64,000 nucleotides of DNA, taken from the NCBI GenBank assembly GCA_039933105.1, contig JBDTOT010000018.1, positions 29,707 through 93,706 on the forward strand. The letters run 5' to 3'. Made by a program: the position numbers and the translations under genes. Position 1 is the first letter of the stretch. Each line of letters begins with the position of its first letter. Below are positions 34,151-42,476 of the stretch, piece after piece. The notes under the pieces were generated by a model. The model did not search any database, was not told where the DNA came from, and saw nothing but the letters and a program-made list of their open reading frames with translations. The DNA is from FEN-1219 sp039933105. Lineage in GTDB: Bacteria > Pseudomonadota > Gammaproteobacteria > Steroidobacterales > Rariloculaceae.

Positions 34151-36031
34151 ATGCACCGCTACCTCATGCCCGTAGTGTCTGCCGCGCTTTTGATCGGCGC
34201 TACGTCTGCCGCGCTCGCGCAGACTCCTGGGCTCGTCGACTCACCCTGCCCGCCGCCTAACCCTGCGGCGGCCGCGCAACTCGCGCCCGTCGACGAGCTT
34301 TTCATGACGCCCGCGGCCTCGCCCGAGGCGTTCTGGAAAGCCTTCGAGGCGTGGCAGGCGAGCCAGCCCCCCGCCCAGCAAGCCGAGGCCGACGCACAGC
34401 GCGCCCGCGACTGGCCGAGCCTGTGCCGCTACAAGGCCGCGAATGCGGCGCTCGCGGGCGGCGCGCGGCCGCGTGCAGTGCTCATGGGCGATTCGATTAC
34501 GGACAACTGGACGCGCGGGGACACCGCGCTGTTCACAAACGGCATGGTCGTCGGCCGCGGTATCGGCGGGCAAACGTCGCCACAGATGCTGGCGCGATTT
34601 CGCCAGGACGTGGTCGCGCTGCGGCCGCGTGTCGTGCACATCATGGCGGGCACGAACGACATTGCGGGTAATACGGGCCCCGCGACCGTCGCGGACTACC
34701 AGAGCAATGTCCTCGCGATGATCGACCTCGCGCGTACGAACGACATCGCGGTCGTGCTGGCCGGAATTCCGCCGTCGCGTAAGCTGTTCTGGCGCGACAA
34801 TCTCGATCCGCGACCGCTGATCCGCGAGCTCAACGCCTGGCTGCGCGGCGTGGCATTCGATCACGGCTTTGTGTTCGTCGACTACGCGACAGTGCTCGCG
34901 GACGCCGAGGGCGGACTGCGCACCGATCTCAGCAATGACGGCGTGCACCCGAATCGGGTCGGCTACGCACGCATGCGGCCTCTTGCAGAGGGGGCAATCG
35001 CCGAGGCACTCGAGCGCGCAGAAGCCCATTCAGGCGGACGGACGACCCTACCTCGCCGCAACGAACTGCTCGCAAGCATCGCCACCGGCGTGGCGGAGCA
35101 ACGTGCGAACCCGCCCGCCGCGGGCACGTTGACGCCACCGCCCACGCCGCCGAAGACCTCGCGCACCTGGGACAACGCGCAGACACAGCCGCTGTGGCCC
35201 GCGGCGCCGCCCGGCGGCGCGTTCGTGCCGGCGACGTTGCCAACCGGTTGGCCGGCACCCTTCGTCGTGAACGTCGCGAAGCCTGAGCTGCGAATCTTTC
35301 CCGCACAGAAGCCGAACGGCCATGCCGTCCTCGCCATCCCCGGCGGCGGCTATATGTTCGTGTCGGTGCAGAACGAGGGCGCCGACTTCGCGGCGAGGTT
35401 GAACCAACTCGGCTATACGGTGTTCGTGCTCGTGTATCGCCTGCCCGCCGAGGGCTGGGAGCAAGGCGAAGACGTACCGCTGCAAGACGCGCAGCGCGCC
35501 ATGCGGGTGATCCGCGCGAATGCGGCGCGCTGGTCGATCGATTCACGCACGCTGGCCGTGGTTGGATTTTCGGCCGGTGGACATCTGGCCGCCACGCTGG
35601 CGACCGACTTCGCGCAACCGGTGTATGCGCCCGTCGACGCGGCCGACGGCGCCAGCGCGCGGCCGTTTGCAGCCGCGTTGATCTACCCCGTGGTCACGAT
35701 GGCCCTGCCCGGCACGCACGCCGTGTCGCGCGAGTTGCTGCTCGGACCGAATCCCTCATCTGTGCAAGTAGCGCGACGTTCTGCGCACCTGCACGTCAGC
35801 GCGGACACGCCGCCGTTGTTTTTGGCACACGCACTAGACGACGGCGCGGTTCCCGTGACGAACAGCATCGACCTACTCACCGCGATGCGCGCTGCGAATC
35901 GCCCCGTCGAAGCGCACCTGCTCCAGGAAGGCGGCCACGCGTTCGCCTCGGGCTACGCGGGCTCACCGACCGCAACGTGGATAGCCGCGTTCGACGCTTG
36001 GCTCACGCGGTTGCGCGCGACGCAGCACTGA
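34151..36031 (+). CDS. Secreted two-domain esterase: SGNH hydrolase fused to alpha/beta-hydrolase
   Basis: A 626-residue exported protein (signal to about residue 24). Residues about 105-285 form an SGNH/GDSL hydrolase: VLMGDSITDNW (block I Ser), RGIGGQTSPQ (Gly block), HIMAGTNDI (Asn block) and DGVHPNRVGY (Asp/His block). After a Pro-rich linker, residues about 370-625 are an alpha/beta-hydrolase with IPGGGY, VVGFSAGGHLAA, DDGAVP and EGGHAFASG. Both active sites look complete. Such pairs deacetylate polysaccharides, for example acetylxylan. It is the only plus-strand gene between two long minus-strand operons. Confidence 0.9.
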   Translation: MHRYLMPVVSAALLIGATSAALAQTPGLVDSPCPPPNPAAAAQLAPVDELFMTPAASPEAFWKAFEAWQASQPPAQQAEADAQRARDWPSLCRYKAANAALAGGARPRAVLMGDSITDNWTRGDTALFTNGMVVGRGIGGQTSPQMLARFRQDVVALRPRVVHIMAGTNDIAGNTGPATVADYQSNVLAMIDLARTNDIAVVLAGIPPSRKLFWRDNLDPRPLIRELNAWLRGVAFDHGFVFVDYATVLADAEGGLRTDLSNDGVHPNRVGYARMRPLAEGAIAEALERAEAHSGGRTTLPRRNELLASIATGVAEQRANPPAAGTLTPPPTPPKTSRTWDNAQTQPLWPAAPPGGAFVPATLPTGWPAPFVVNVAKPELRIFPAQKPNGHAVLAIPGGGYMFVSVQNEGADFAARLNQLGYTVFVLVYRLPAEGWEQGEDVPLQDAQRAMRVIRANAARWSIDSRTLAVVGFSAGGHLAATLATDFAQPVYAPVDAADGASARPFAAALIYPVVTMALPGTHAVSRELLLGPNPSSVQVARRSAHLHVSADTPPLFLAHALDDGAVPVTNSIDLLTAMRAANRPVEAHLLQEGGHAFASGYAGSPTATWIAAFDAWLTRLRATQH

Positions 36032-36072
36032 CGCGCCACACGCCCTGCTAATCCTGCGGCGCGCCGACGTGT

Positions 36073-37914
36073 TCAGCGACGCACGGGTGTAGCAACACTC
36101 AGACTGCGATACACCGACTCGATGAACGCGCCGGCCGTGGCGGGACCAGCAGCGGCGCCATAGCGCCCGTCGTAGTCGCGCGCCAGCGCCGCTGCGCGCA
36201 CCTGCTCCAACGTCTGACCTTTCGCGATCGCGTCCTGCACGCGGTCGCGCACGATCGTCAGCATGTCGCGATACTCGGCCACATCGCCTTCGTCGTAGAT
36301 GCGGCCCTGATTCGGTATCACGGAAGTGCCGCCCTCGGCGCGCCACGCAGCAATCGTGATGTCGAGGATGTGGTTCAGCGCTGCGATCGTGCCGTTCACG
36401 GTACCGCCGTGCTGGAGCTGGATCACGGGATACGTCAGGTCCTGAATCACGTCACCCGCCACCACGACGTCGGACCGGCGGAAGAATACGATCACATCGC
36501 CGTCGCTCGTGGCCGACGGCACGTGGATGATCTCGATCGGCTCGTCATTGAAGTAGAGCTCACGCGTGCCGCGGAAAAACGTGTCGGTGGGCGCGTCGCG
36601 ATCCGGCACGCCGGCGCCGGCCATGCGCAGCGACGCGTTCTCGTGAGCGATGACGGCCGCGCGCTGCGCGCCCGGAGTCGGGCCCGCGCCGAGCTTCGCG
36701 TTAGCGCCGGTGTGCACCGGATCGTCGTTCGCATCTACGAGCACGTGGATCCGTTTGTCGCCCGCGAGCCTGTGGATCTCTGCCAGCACCGCGTCCGCGA
36801 GCTGCTCGGAGCCCGGGTTCACGACGAGGACGCCTTCGGCGCCTATCTGCACGGCCACGTTGCGGCCACCGGCCGTGATCATTGAGACCTGCCCCGCGAC
36901 CGGCAGCGAACTGACGCCGGGATCGGTCGCCGGCGGCGGCGCCATCGCACGCGGCGCTGCTGCCGGAGTCGGCTGCACGCGCGCGCCGTCGTGAAGCTCG
37001 TGAATCCGCTCCGCAAACTCGGGATACAGCGTCGCGGCGCCGCCGAGTGCTGCCTCGAGCGGCACGCTGTGGCGCTTCGCGAACATGTCGAGATCGTGGT
37101 TGGTACCCGGCATGAACGACGGCACGGCGCCGCGCGGCAGCGCAACTTCGTCGGCCGGCGCGCATTTGAAGAACACGTCGCTGGCACCGAAGCCTTCGCT
37201 GTCGCCGCCGTTCACGAAGCCGCCGAACTCCGCGAGGCGCGTCGTCGCTTGCGTGTTCACGTGGAAGTCCGTTGAGCGCACGAACGGCTCGTCGAGATAC
37301 ACGGGGTCGTCGACGGCCGTTACCACGGTCAGATAGTCGTCATGGCGCAGAAAGTACTCGATCATGCGCGCGCGGTCGCTGTGCGCGATGCCGTTGCGAC
37401 GCAGGAAGCCGGCTTTCAGATGCGAGGTCTCGACCACCAGCTTGTTGCCTTCCCAACGGCCCGTCGAAAAACCTTCGTACGTATGCCGCGCGTTCGCGGG
37501 CGGATGCGCGCGTCCGTCCATCCAGATCGTGCGCGCGAGACCGTAGGTTCCATACAACCGGTACGCCGTGAGCTTCTGCGTCACGGGATCGTATTCCTTC
37601 ACGACCGACAGGCCGCCGGGGCTGCGGTAGGCGTACGTCCCCGGATGCGGCAGGCACGTGTGCTCCGGCACCGTGAGCCAGGACGGCGAGTACAGCGACG
37701 CCTTGTAGCGCAGTGCGTCATTAATCGGCAGACCCACGTAGTCGCCGAGATCGGGGCCGCCGCCACGATCGATTAGCTCTTCGAGAAAGCCGAAGATGCC
37801 GCCGCCCGGCTGCTCCCAGTCGCCGACGACGTCTGTCTGCGCCAGGGCCGGCGCCGCGAGAGTCGCGCTCGCGAGCGCACACAGCGTCACGCGCCGCAAC
37901 GTCATCATGATCAT
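36073..37914 (-). CDS. Fusion: WEGDTLVV-family domain plus degenerate metallo-beta-lactamase-fold domain
   Basis: A 613-residue exported protein (signal to about residue 26). Residues 27-310 are a full orphan-family domain: ALARTIWMDGRAHP, GRWEGNKLVVETSHL (152-166) and a GGAATLYPEF ending. After a Pro/Ala linker (311-340) comes an MBL-fold domain (341-613). In the MBL domain the H-x-H-x-D-H metal site is replaced by DANDDP and the late PGHG by PNQG, so metal binding is unlikely. Its two halves match two separate neighbouring genes at 49433-50296 and 48477-49436. The ATG at 37914 has GAGG upstream; a longer frame overlapping the upstream gene is unlikely. Confidence 0.85.
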   Translation of the reverse strand: MIMMTLRRVTLCALASATLAAPALAQTDVVGDWEQPGGGIFGFLEELIDRGGGPDLGDYVGLPINDALRYKASLYSPSWLTVPEHTCLPHPGTYAYRSPGGLSVVKEYDPVTQKLTAYRLYGTYGLARTIWMDGRAHPPANARHTYEGFSTGRWEGNKLVVETSHLKAGFLRRNGIAHSDRARMIEYFLRHDDYLTVVTAVDDPVYLDEPFVRSTDFHVNTQATTRLAEFGGFVNGGDSEGFGASDVFFKCAPADEVALPRGAVPSFMPGTNHDLDMFAKRHSVPLEAALGGAATLYPEFAERIHELHDGARVQPTPAAAPRAMAPPPATDPGVSSLPVAGQVSMITAGGRNVAVQIGAEGVLVVNPGSEQLADAVLAEIHRLAGDKRIHVLVDANDDPVHTGANAKLGAGPTPGAQRAAVIAHENASLRMAGAGVPDRDAPTDTFFRGTRELYFNDEPIEIIHVPSATSDGDVIVFFRRSDVVVAGDVIQDLTYPVIQLQHGGTVNGTIAALNHILDITIAAWRAEGGTSVIPNQGRIYDEGDVAEYRDMLTIVRDRVQDAIAKGQTLEQVRAAALARDYDGRYGAAAGPATAGAFIESVYRSLSVATPVRR

Positions 37915-37925
37915 GGGTGTGTGCC

Positions 37926-38849
37926 TCACGGGGCGAACGCAGACGGTTGAAACGTGCCGAGCGGCGGATCGGTGGCGCACGGAGTCGGGTGCCACTTCGA
38001 ATCGTCCCGCTCGCGCTTGAACTGGTTGCTGACGGTGAACGGCGACGTCAGGTATGTGGGGTCGGTCACGACCGTGACGACCTGCAGGTAGTCGTTGCCG
38101 AACAACGTGAGCCGGTCGTAGTACTCGGCGACGACGGCCTTGTCGCTGTACGGCACGCCGTTCTTGCGCAGATACCCTGCGCGCAAATTCGTCGTAACGA
38201 CCTTGAGCCCGCCGTGCAGTGGCGGCGCCGCTCCGGCAGGTCCGGGACCGCGCGCGCCTGGCGGGCCGCCCGCGGCTGGCGGGCCCCCGGCGGGTGGCGC
38301 ATTGGCTGCGGCGCGGCGCGCGGAAGATGCTTCCTGCGTCGGCGCCCTGGGCGGCGGACCGAACGGATTTGGGGGCGGAGCACCCGTCCACTCAGCCAGC
38401 GACTGACCCTGCCAGCTCGGTGTGGCGTCGGCCTGTACTTTGCGATCGAAATGGAAGAGTCGGGTCTGCTGGCCCGCGTCGGTCTCGAGCTTCAAAGTGT
38501 CCTCGTCGGCCCAGACGATCTTCACACGCGTCGGCAGACGCATCAGGCCACCGGCGCCAAACGCGCGGCACTGCTCGCCCGCTGCCGTGTCGCCCGCCGC
38601 GTCCCAGCGATCGGCCACCTGCCGGCCGGCCGGATTTAGCGGCACAGATGCGTAGTCGCCCTTTGGCGGCGTGATCATGCGCCAGCGCCAGTCTTCCGTA
38701 ATCTGCGCGACCCAGGTGCCCGTCAGATCGGCCTGTGCCGCGGCGCGACCCGAGCGCGGCGGCTGCGGTGGGCGCGGCTGCCCAGCAGTCATGAATGCGA
38801 AGGCACACAACGCGAGCGTGACCGCCACGCGCAATCCCATCGAACCCAT
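37926..38849 (-). CDS. Secreted WRWRM-type orphan-family protein with Pro/Ala/Gly-rich insert
   Basis: A 307-residue exported protein (signal to about residue 22). Landmarks: DLTGTWVAQITEDWRWRM, a PKGDYASVPLNPAGR stretch, CRAFGAGGLMRLPTRVKI, EDTLKLETDAGQQTR, then a Pro/Ala/Gly-rich insert, and GYLRKNGVPYSDKAVVAEYY with VTDPTYL. It is a paralog of 47665-48480, where the same order of motifs occurs without the long insert. It is followed 11 bases later by the WEGDTLVV-MBL fusion. Function is unknown; the EDTLKLETDAG core is a variant of the W-[DE]-G-D-T-L core. Confidence 0.8.
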   Translation of the reverse strand: MGSMGLRVAVTLALCAFAFMTAGQPRPPQPPRSGRAAAQADLTGTWVAQITEDWRWRMITPPKGDYASVPLNPAGRQVADRWDAAGDTAAGEQCRAFGAGGLMRLPTRVKIVWADEDTLKLETDAGQQTRLFHFDRKVQADATPSWQGQSLAEWTGAPPPNPFGPPPRAPTQEASSARRAAANAPPAGGPPAAGGPPGARGPGPAGAAPPLHGGLKVVTTNLRAGYLRKNGVPYSDKAVVAEYYDRLTLFGNDYLQVVTVVTDPTYLTSPFTVSNQFKRERDDSKWHPTPCATDPPLGTFQPSAFAP

Positions 38850-38909
38850 TAACTGCCCCGCTGCGCGGCCCGTGCCGCGAGGCGAACGCTACAGCCCGTG
38901 GGCACCGGC

Positions 38910-38940
38910 CTGAAATCGCATCTCTCAATGGCAGGGATCG
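38910..38940 (-). promoter_or_regulatory. Upstream direct-repeat element shared with 20901-20932
   Basis: On the plus strand, GAAATCGC and GGGATCG start 22 bases apart, with a TCTC..AAT stretch between, as at 20901. It is about 60 bases before the WRWRM-type gene start. It is a candidate common regulatory element. Confidence 0.45.
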
Positions 38941-39045
38941 TATCAACCTATACCGACATCGCGTGCGGCGATGTGTGCAATCGGCGCGCGCGATTTTCGT
39001 TCGGCAAGCCGCTGTGGTTTCTTAGGGCACGGACAGGAGACGCCC

Positions 39046-40008
39046 ATGATGCGGCAGTGGTATTGCGTGGGGCTCGGGGCGGCACTGGCGACCTCGTGGG
39101 CGGTGGCGCAGCAACCACCCGCCAACGCCGCGACGGCGGACACCGCGCGCGCGGCCGCGAGCGTCGCTCGGGCCCGCGGGGCCGCCGGCGCCGAATGGAG
39201 CGATACGGTCGAGTTCTTCTGTGGCGCCTCGGGCCGTGCGAATCGCGCCGATGATCCGGTCCTCACGCCGACGCGTGTATTCGACAACCTGTATGCGCTC
39301 GGCCGGACGAGCACGGTGATCTGGGCCGTCACCACGCGCGCAGGCATCCTGCTGATCGACACCGGGTATCCGGACCAGCTCGAGTCCGTGCTGCTGCCGG
39401 GCTTGCGCGCCGCGGGGCTCGACCCGAACGCCGTAAAGTATGTGCTGCTTGCGCACGGGCACGCGGACCACTTCGGCGGCGCGTCGTACTTCCAGCAGCG
39501 TGGTGCGCGTGTTGCGCTATCGGCCGCAGACTGGGAACTGATCGAGCACCCGCCGGCTCCGCCGGCCGGCGCGCCCGCACCGGCCGGGCTGCCGCCGCCG
39601 CGACGCGACATCGTCGTCACGGACGGTCAGTTGATCGAATTCGGCGACGTGACGATCACGCCCGTCCTGATTCCGGGGCACACGCCCGGCTCGCTTGGCT
39701 TCGTGTTCGACGTGCAGGACGGCCCGCAGAAGCACACGGCCGCACTGTTCGGCGGCTCGATCCTGCTCGCAGGCAGAATCCCGGACGACGGGCTACGCCA
39801 GTACGTACAGTCGGTCGAGCGTTTCGCGGCCGTGACGAAACGGCTCGGCGTTGACGTCGAGATCCAGAACCACCCGCTGTACGACGGGTTCGCCGGCAAG
39901 CTGGAGCGTCTCGCAAAACGCACCAGCGGCGATCCACACCCGTTCGTCGTCGGCAAGGACACGTATCAGCGCTTCTTGACGATCATGAGCGCCTGCGGCG
40001 AAGCTTAG
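39046..40008 (+). CDS. Secreted metallo-hydrolase of the B3-like metallo-beta-lactamase fold
   Basis: A 320-residue exported protein (signal cleaved after AVA|QQ). The canonical zinc site is complete in LLAHGHADHFGG (H-x-H-x-D-H), with IPGHTPGSLGF and a late NHPLYDG. The overall layout (RTSTVIWAVTTRAGILLIDTGYP) matches subclass B3-like proteins, many of which are not antibiotic-resistance enzymes. The ATG at 39046 (the second ATG three bases later gives the same product less one Met) has GGAG upstream. It is divergent from the 38849 operon. The substrate is unknown. Confidence 0.88.
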   Translation: MMRQWYCVGLGAALATSWAVAQQPPANAATADTARAAASVARARGAAGAEWSDTVEFFCGASGRANRADDPVLTPTRVFDNLYALGRTSTVIWAVTTRAGILLIDTGYPDQLESVLLPGLRAAGLDPNAVKYVLLAHGHADHFGGASYFQQRGARVALSAADWELIEHPPAPPAGAPAPAGLPPPRRDIVVTDGQLIEFGDVTITPVLIPGHTPGSLGFVFDVQDGPQKHTAALFGGSILLAGRIPDDGLRQYVQSVERFAAVTKRLGVDVEIQNHPLYDGFAGKLERLAKRTSGDPHPFVVGKDTYQRFLTIMSACGEA

Positions 40009-40017
40009 CTCGCGCGC

Positions 40018-40043
40018 CGCTGACGGGTGCCTAAGGGTCAGCG
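40018..40043. terminator. Bidirectional hairpin between converging genes
   Basis: CGCTGAC, a 12-base loop, then GTCAGCG covers the stop of the minus-strand gene ending at 40038 and lies ten bases after the stop of the plus-strand metallo-hydrolase. Confidence 0.5.
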
Positions 40044-40991
40044 TCCGCGCGGCGGCGGCGCGGCCGGTTTGCCCGTGCCGGCGGGATCGCGAATCAATCG
40101 ATTGAACGTGTCGACCTCGTCGACAGGTGCGCATAGGTCCTCGAGTAGTCCGCTCCAGCCCGACGACTTGATGAAGTCGCGTGGGATCAGATGCATGCGC
40201 TTCGTCTGCGCGATCCACGGCTGCGCGTAGTACGCGGGATCGGTCAGCACCATCTTGAGCTCGAGCGTGTCGTAGTTGACCCGCGTGTAGCGCTCCTCGA
40301 TCACCATGTCCGAGCTGTGCGGATAGCCGAAGTGATCGACCCATGTGCGGTCGTCGTACCCAGTCGAGGTCACGACCAGCGTGTTGCCGTCCCAGCGGCC
40401 GACGGCGTAGCCCCACCAGCGCGGGAGGTCGATCTCGTCCGGCTTCGGCAGCTTGCGGCCGTCCATCCAGATCGTGCGCAGTCCGTAGCCCCACTGGAAG
40501 TGCTGCAGAATCCGGTCAGCAAGCACGACGAACTCTTCGGGATCCGGATACAGAATCGCGCGCGGGATGCCCATCGGATTGCACTGCTGATACGAATCGT
40601 TGCCGAGCGCGGGAGGCTGCGAGCGCCGGCGGCCGACGTGCTCCTCGGGATGCGCCTTCGCGTCGTCGCTGCCAAGCAGGCGGCCGTACGAGGGGATGTT
40701 CTTATCAAATTCGGCTTGACCGGCCGACGTGAACATCGGGAAATCCAAGCTGAAGCCGCGATCGCCACAATCGCGGCAGCGCCCGCCACCGCCGAAGCCG
40801 ACGACGTTCGGCGTCCAGATGCCGGCGAGATCCTTCGGCGCGAACGGCATGCTCGGGTCGTAGACCTTCGGGTAGCCAGGACCCGACTGCGATGGCGGCG
40901 GACCGAAAGGCGCTTGCGCGAGCGCGGCCCCGCTCGCGGACGCGAGGGTCGCAACGACGATGCCGCGTTGCAGAGCGTTTAGAAACCGCAT
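40038..40991 (-). CDS. Secreted WDGNTLVV-family protein
   Basis: A 317-residue exported protein (signal to about residue 25). Landmarks: DLAGIWTPNVVGF, then a CxxC-like RCRDCGDRGF, CNPMGIPRAILY, GLRTIWMDGRKLP, AVGRWDGNTLVVTSTGY, TWVDHFGYPHS, ERYTRVNYDTLELKMVLTDPAYY. The CRDC pair is an addition not seen in the other members. AAGGGG precedes the ATG. It starts ten bases after a DUF6152-type gene, again forming the repeated pair. Function is unknown. Confidence 0.82.
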   Translation of the reverse strand: MRFLNALQRGIVVATLASASGAALAQAPFGPPPSQSGPGYPKVYDPSMPFAPKDLAGIWTPNVVGFGGGGRCRDCGDRGFSLDFPMFTSAGQAEFDKNIPSYGRLLGSDDAKAHPEEHVGRRRSQPPALGNDSYQQCNPMGIPRAILYPDPEEFVVLADRILQHFQWGYGLRTIWMDGRKLPKPDEIDLPRWWGYAVGRWDGNTLVVTSTGYDDRTWVDHFGYPHSSDMVIEERYTRVNYDTLELKMVLTDPAYYAQPWIAQTKRMHLIPRDFIKSSGWSGLLEDLCAPVDEVDTFNRLIRDPAGTGKPAAPPPRGR

Positions 40992-41001
40992 TGGCACCCC
41001 T

Positions 41002-41439
41002 TCAGGGCTTGGCCGGCGCCGACTCGCCCGGCTCGGGATACGGAACCCTGTCGGAGACGAGCTCTGCACCCTGTTCGTTGGTGACCTTCACGAGCAAGCC
41101 GACGGGACCGCCAACTCGCGCCGGCGAGATCGTGATCTTGACCTTCGTGCCGGGCGCCAACGCCTGCGTAGACCGAAGCCTAGTCCAGCCGACGCGCAAC
41201 AGCCCGGCCGGATTCGGTAACAGCTCGGCCGACCAGTGCTCGACGTTGCCATGCTCGTCGGTGAGGTCGAAGAACAGCTGTGGATGCGGGTTCGCGTAGT
41301 GGAAGCTCGTGACGACCGCGTCTTTGGTCCACTGCTTGCCGAGATCGTAGGAGGCCGACGTGCCGTGGTGTGCGTGGGCCGGCGACGCCACCACGGCGAG
41401 CAGCGCGAGGCAAATGCTTGGTACAAAGATGCGTTGCAC
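41002..41439 (-). CDS. DUF6152-type secreted small protein (copy 3 of 5)
   Basis: A 145-residue exported protein starting at a GTG with GGAG upstream. Predicted cleavage after ASPAHA leaves HHGTSASYDLGK, with the NPH His at mature position 29 exactly as in copies 1 and 2. A GLLRVGWTRLRSTQALAPGTKVKI stretch follows. It is the first gene of a two-gene unit with the WDGNTLVV protein at 40038. It is the most divergent copy in the middle, yet keeps the N-terminal His-His and the NPH. Confidence 0.85.
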   Translation of the reverse strand: MQRIFVPSICLALLAVVASPAHAHHGTSASYDLGKQWTKDAVVTSFHYANPHPQLFFDLTDEHGNVEHWSAELLPNPAGLLRVGWTRLRSTQALAPGTKVKITISPARVGGPVGLLVKVTNEQGAELVSDRVPYPEPGESAPAKP

Positions 41440-41546
41440 GGCGACTCCGGACTGCGGTCAGAACGGCCAATCGTTCTGCGCCCACGCGCCATTGGGAAAT
41501 GGAATCGGTGAATACCGGGTATCGGCCGGGCCGATACCAACGCGCG

Positions 41547-42449
41547 CTAGAGTGCGGCGGCGATCTCGGTAAGCCGCGAGCGCAACCAAGCATGCGGGGC
41601 GCTCGCCGTGTAGCGCGGGCTCCAGATCAGCCTCTCGCGCAGCGGCGGCACGTCGAACGGCGGCTCGATGAGCCTGATCTCAGCCGCATCCCGTAACCGT
41701 TCGCCAAGCCGACGGGGCACGAGCGCCACCAGTGGCGTGTCGCGCAGGAGGAACGGCGCGGTCGCGAAGCTCTCGGTGGAAGCGACGATCCTGCGCTCGC
41801 AACCCATCTGCGCGAGATAGCTCTCGGCGACGGAGCCGTGATCGGGGCCCGCAAGGCGAAAGCTCAAATGCGGCAACGCGAGAAATTCCTCGAGCGTGAA
41901 GCGCTCGTCCGAGTGCGGATGCCCCGACCACACTGCGCAGACCCACGTGTCCTCGAACAAAGGCACGGACGGCAGACCGGTCTCAACCTCCGCGGGCAGC
42001 ACGGCGAAGTCCATCTCGCCGGCCGCGAGGCGGTCGCCGGCCGCCGGATCGAGCGCGTAGAAGCGCACGGAGATGTTGGGTGCCAGCTGGGTCAGCGTCT
42101 TCAGCAACGAACCGAGCAACAGAAACACCACGTAATCGCTCGCAGCCACGCGGAATCCCCAGCGCGCCGTTGTAGGCTCGAACGGCTGCCGCAGGTTCAG
42201 CAGGTTCTCGACCTGTTGCACGCACTCGTGCACGGGACGCGCGAGCTCGACCGCGAGCGCCGTCAGCTCGAGGTTGCGCCCGACGCGCACGAGCAACTCA
42301 TCGTGGAACGCGTGCCGCAAGCGCGCGAGGATGCCGCTCATCGCGGGCTGACTGAGAAACAGCCGCTCGCCCGCGCGCGTGACGTTGCGCTCGGTCAAGA
42401 GTACGTCGAGCGCGACGAGGAGATTCAGATCGAACTGGCGAAGATTCAT
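41547..42449 (-). CDS. LysR-family transcriptional regulator
   Basis: A 300-residue LysR regulator. The HTH is in NLRQFDLNLLVALDVLLTER and VTRAGERLFLSQPAMSGILAR (residues about 1-45). The effector domain follows from about residue 90 (WGFRVAASDYVVFLL). The start resembles the NodD/NahR subgroup, whose members sense aromatic signals. It lies 27 bases behind the lipoprotein gene at 42477 and 107 bases ahead of the DUF6152-type pair, all on the minus strand. Either could be its target. Confidence 0.92.
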   Translation of the reverse strand: MNLRQFDLNLLVALDVLLTERNVTRAGERLFLSQPAMSGILARLRHAFHDELLVRVGRNLELTALAVELARPVHECVQQVENLLNLRQPFEPTTARWGFRVAASDYVVFLLLGSLLKTLTQLAPNISVRFYALDPAAGDRLAAGEMDFAVLPAEVETGLPSVPLFEDTWVCAVWSGHPHSDERFTLEEFLALPHLSFRLAGPDHGSVAESYLAQMGCERRIVASTESFATAPFLLRDTPLVALVPRRLGERLRDAAEIRLIEPPFDVPPLRERLIWSPRYTASAPHAWLRSRLTEIAAAL

Positions 42450-42476
42450 CGGCTTGTTCGCGCGCCGACGACGGCG

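Noticed and set aside
37915..38391. Long upstream extension of the fusion protein frame
   Set aside because: It overlaps the WRWRM-type gene almost entirely, lacks a signal peptide, and the internal ATG at 37914 has both a ribosome-binding site and a signal peptide.
39046..40008. Metallo-beta-lactamase-fold protein as an antibiotic-resistance gene
   Set aside because: The B3-like zinc site is present, but many such proteins serve other hydrolytic roles and nothing in the context points to resistance.
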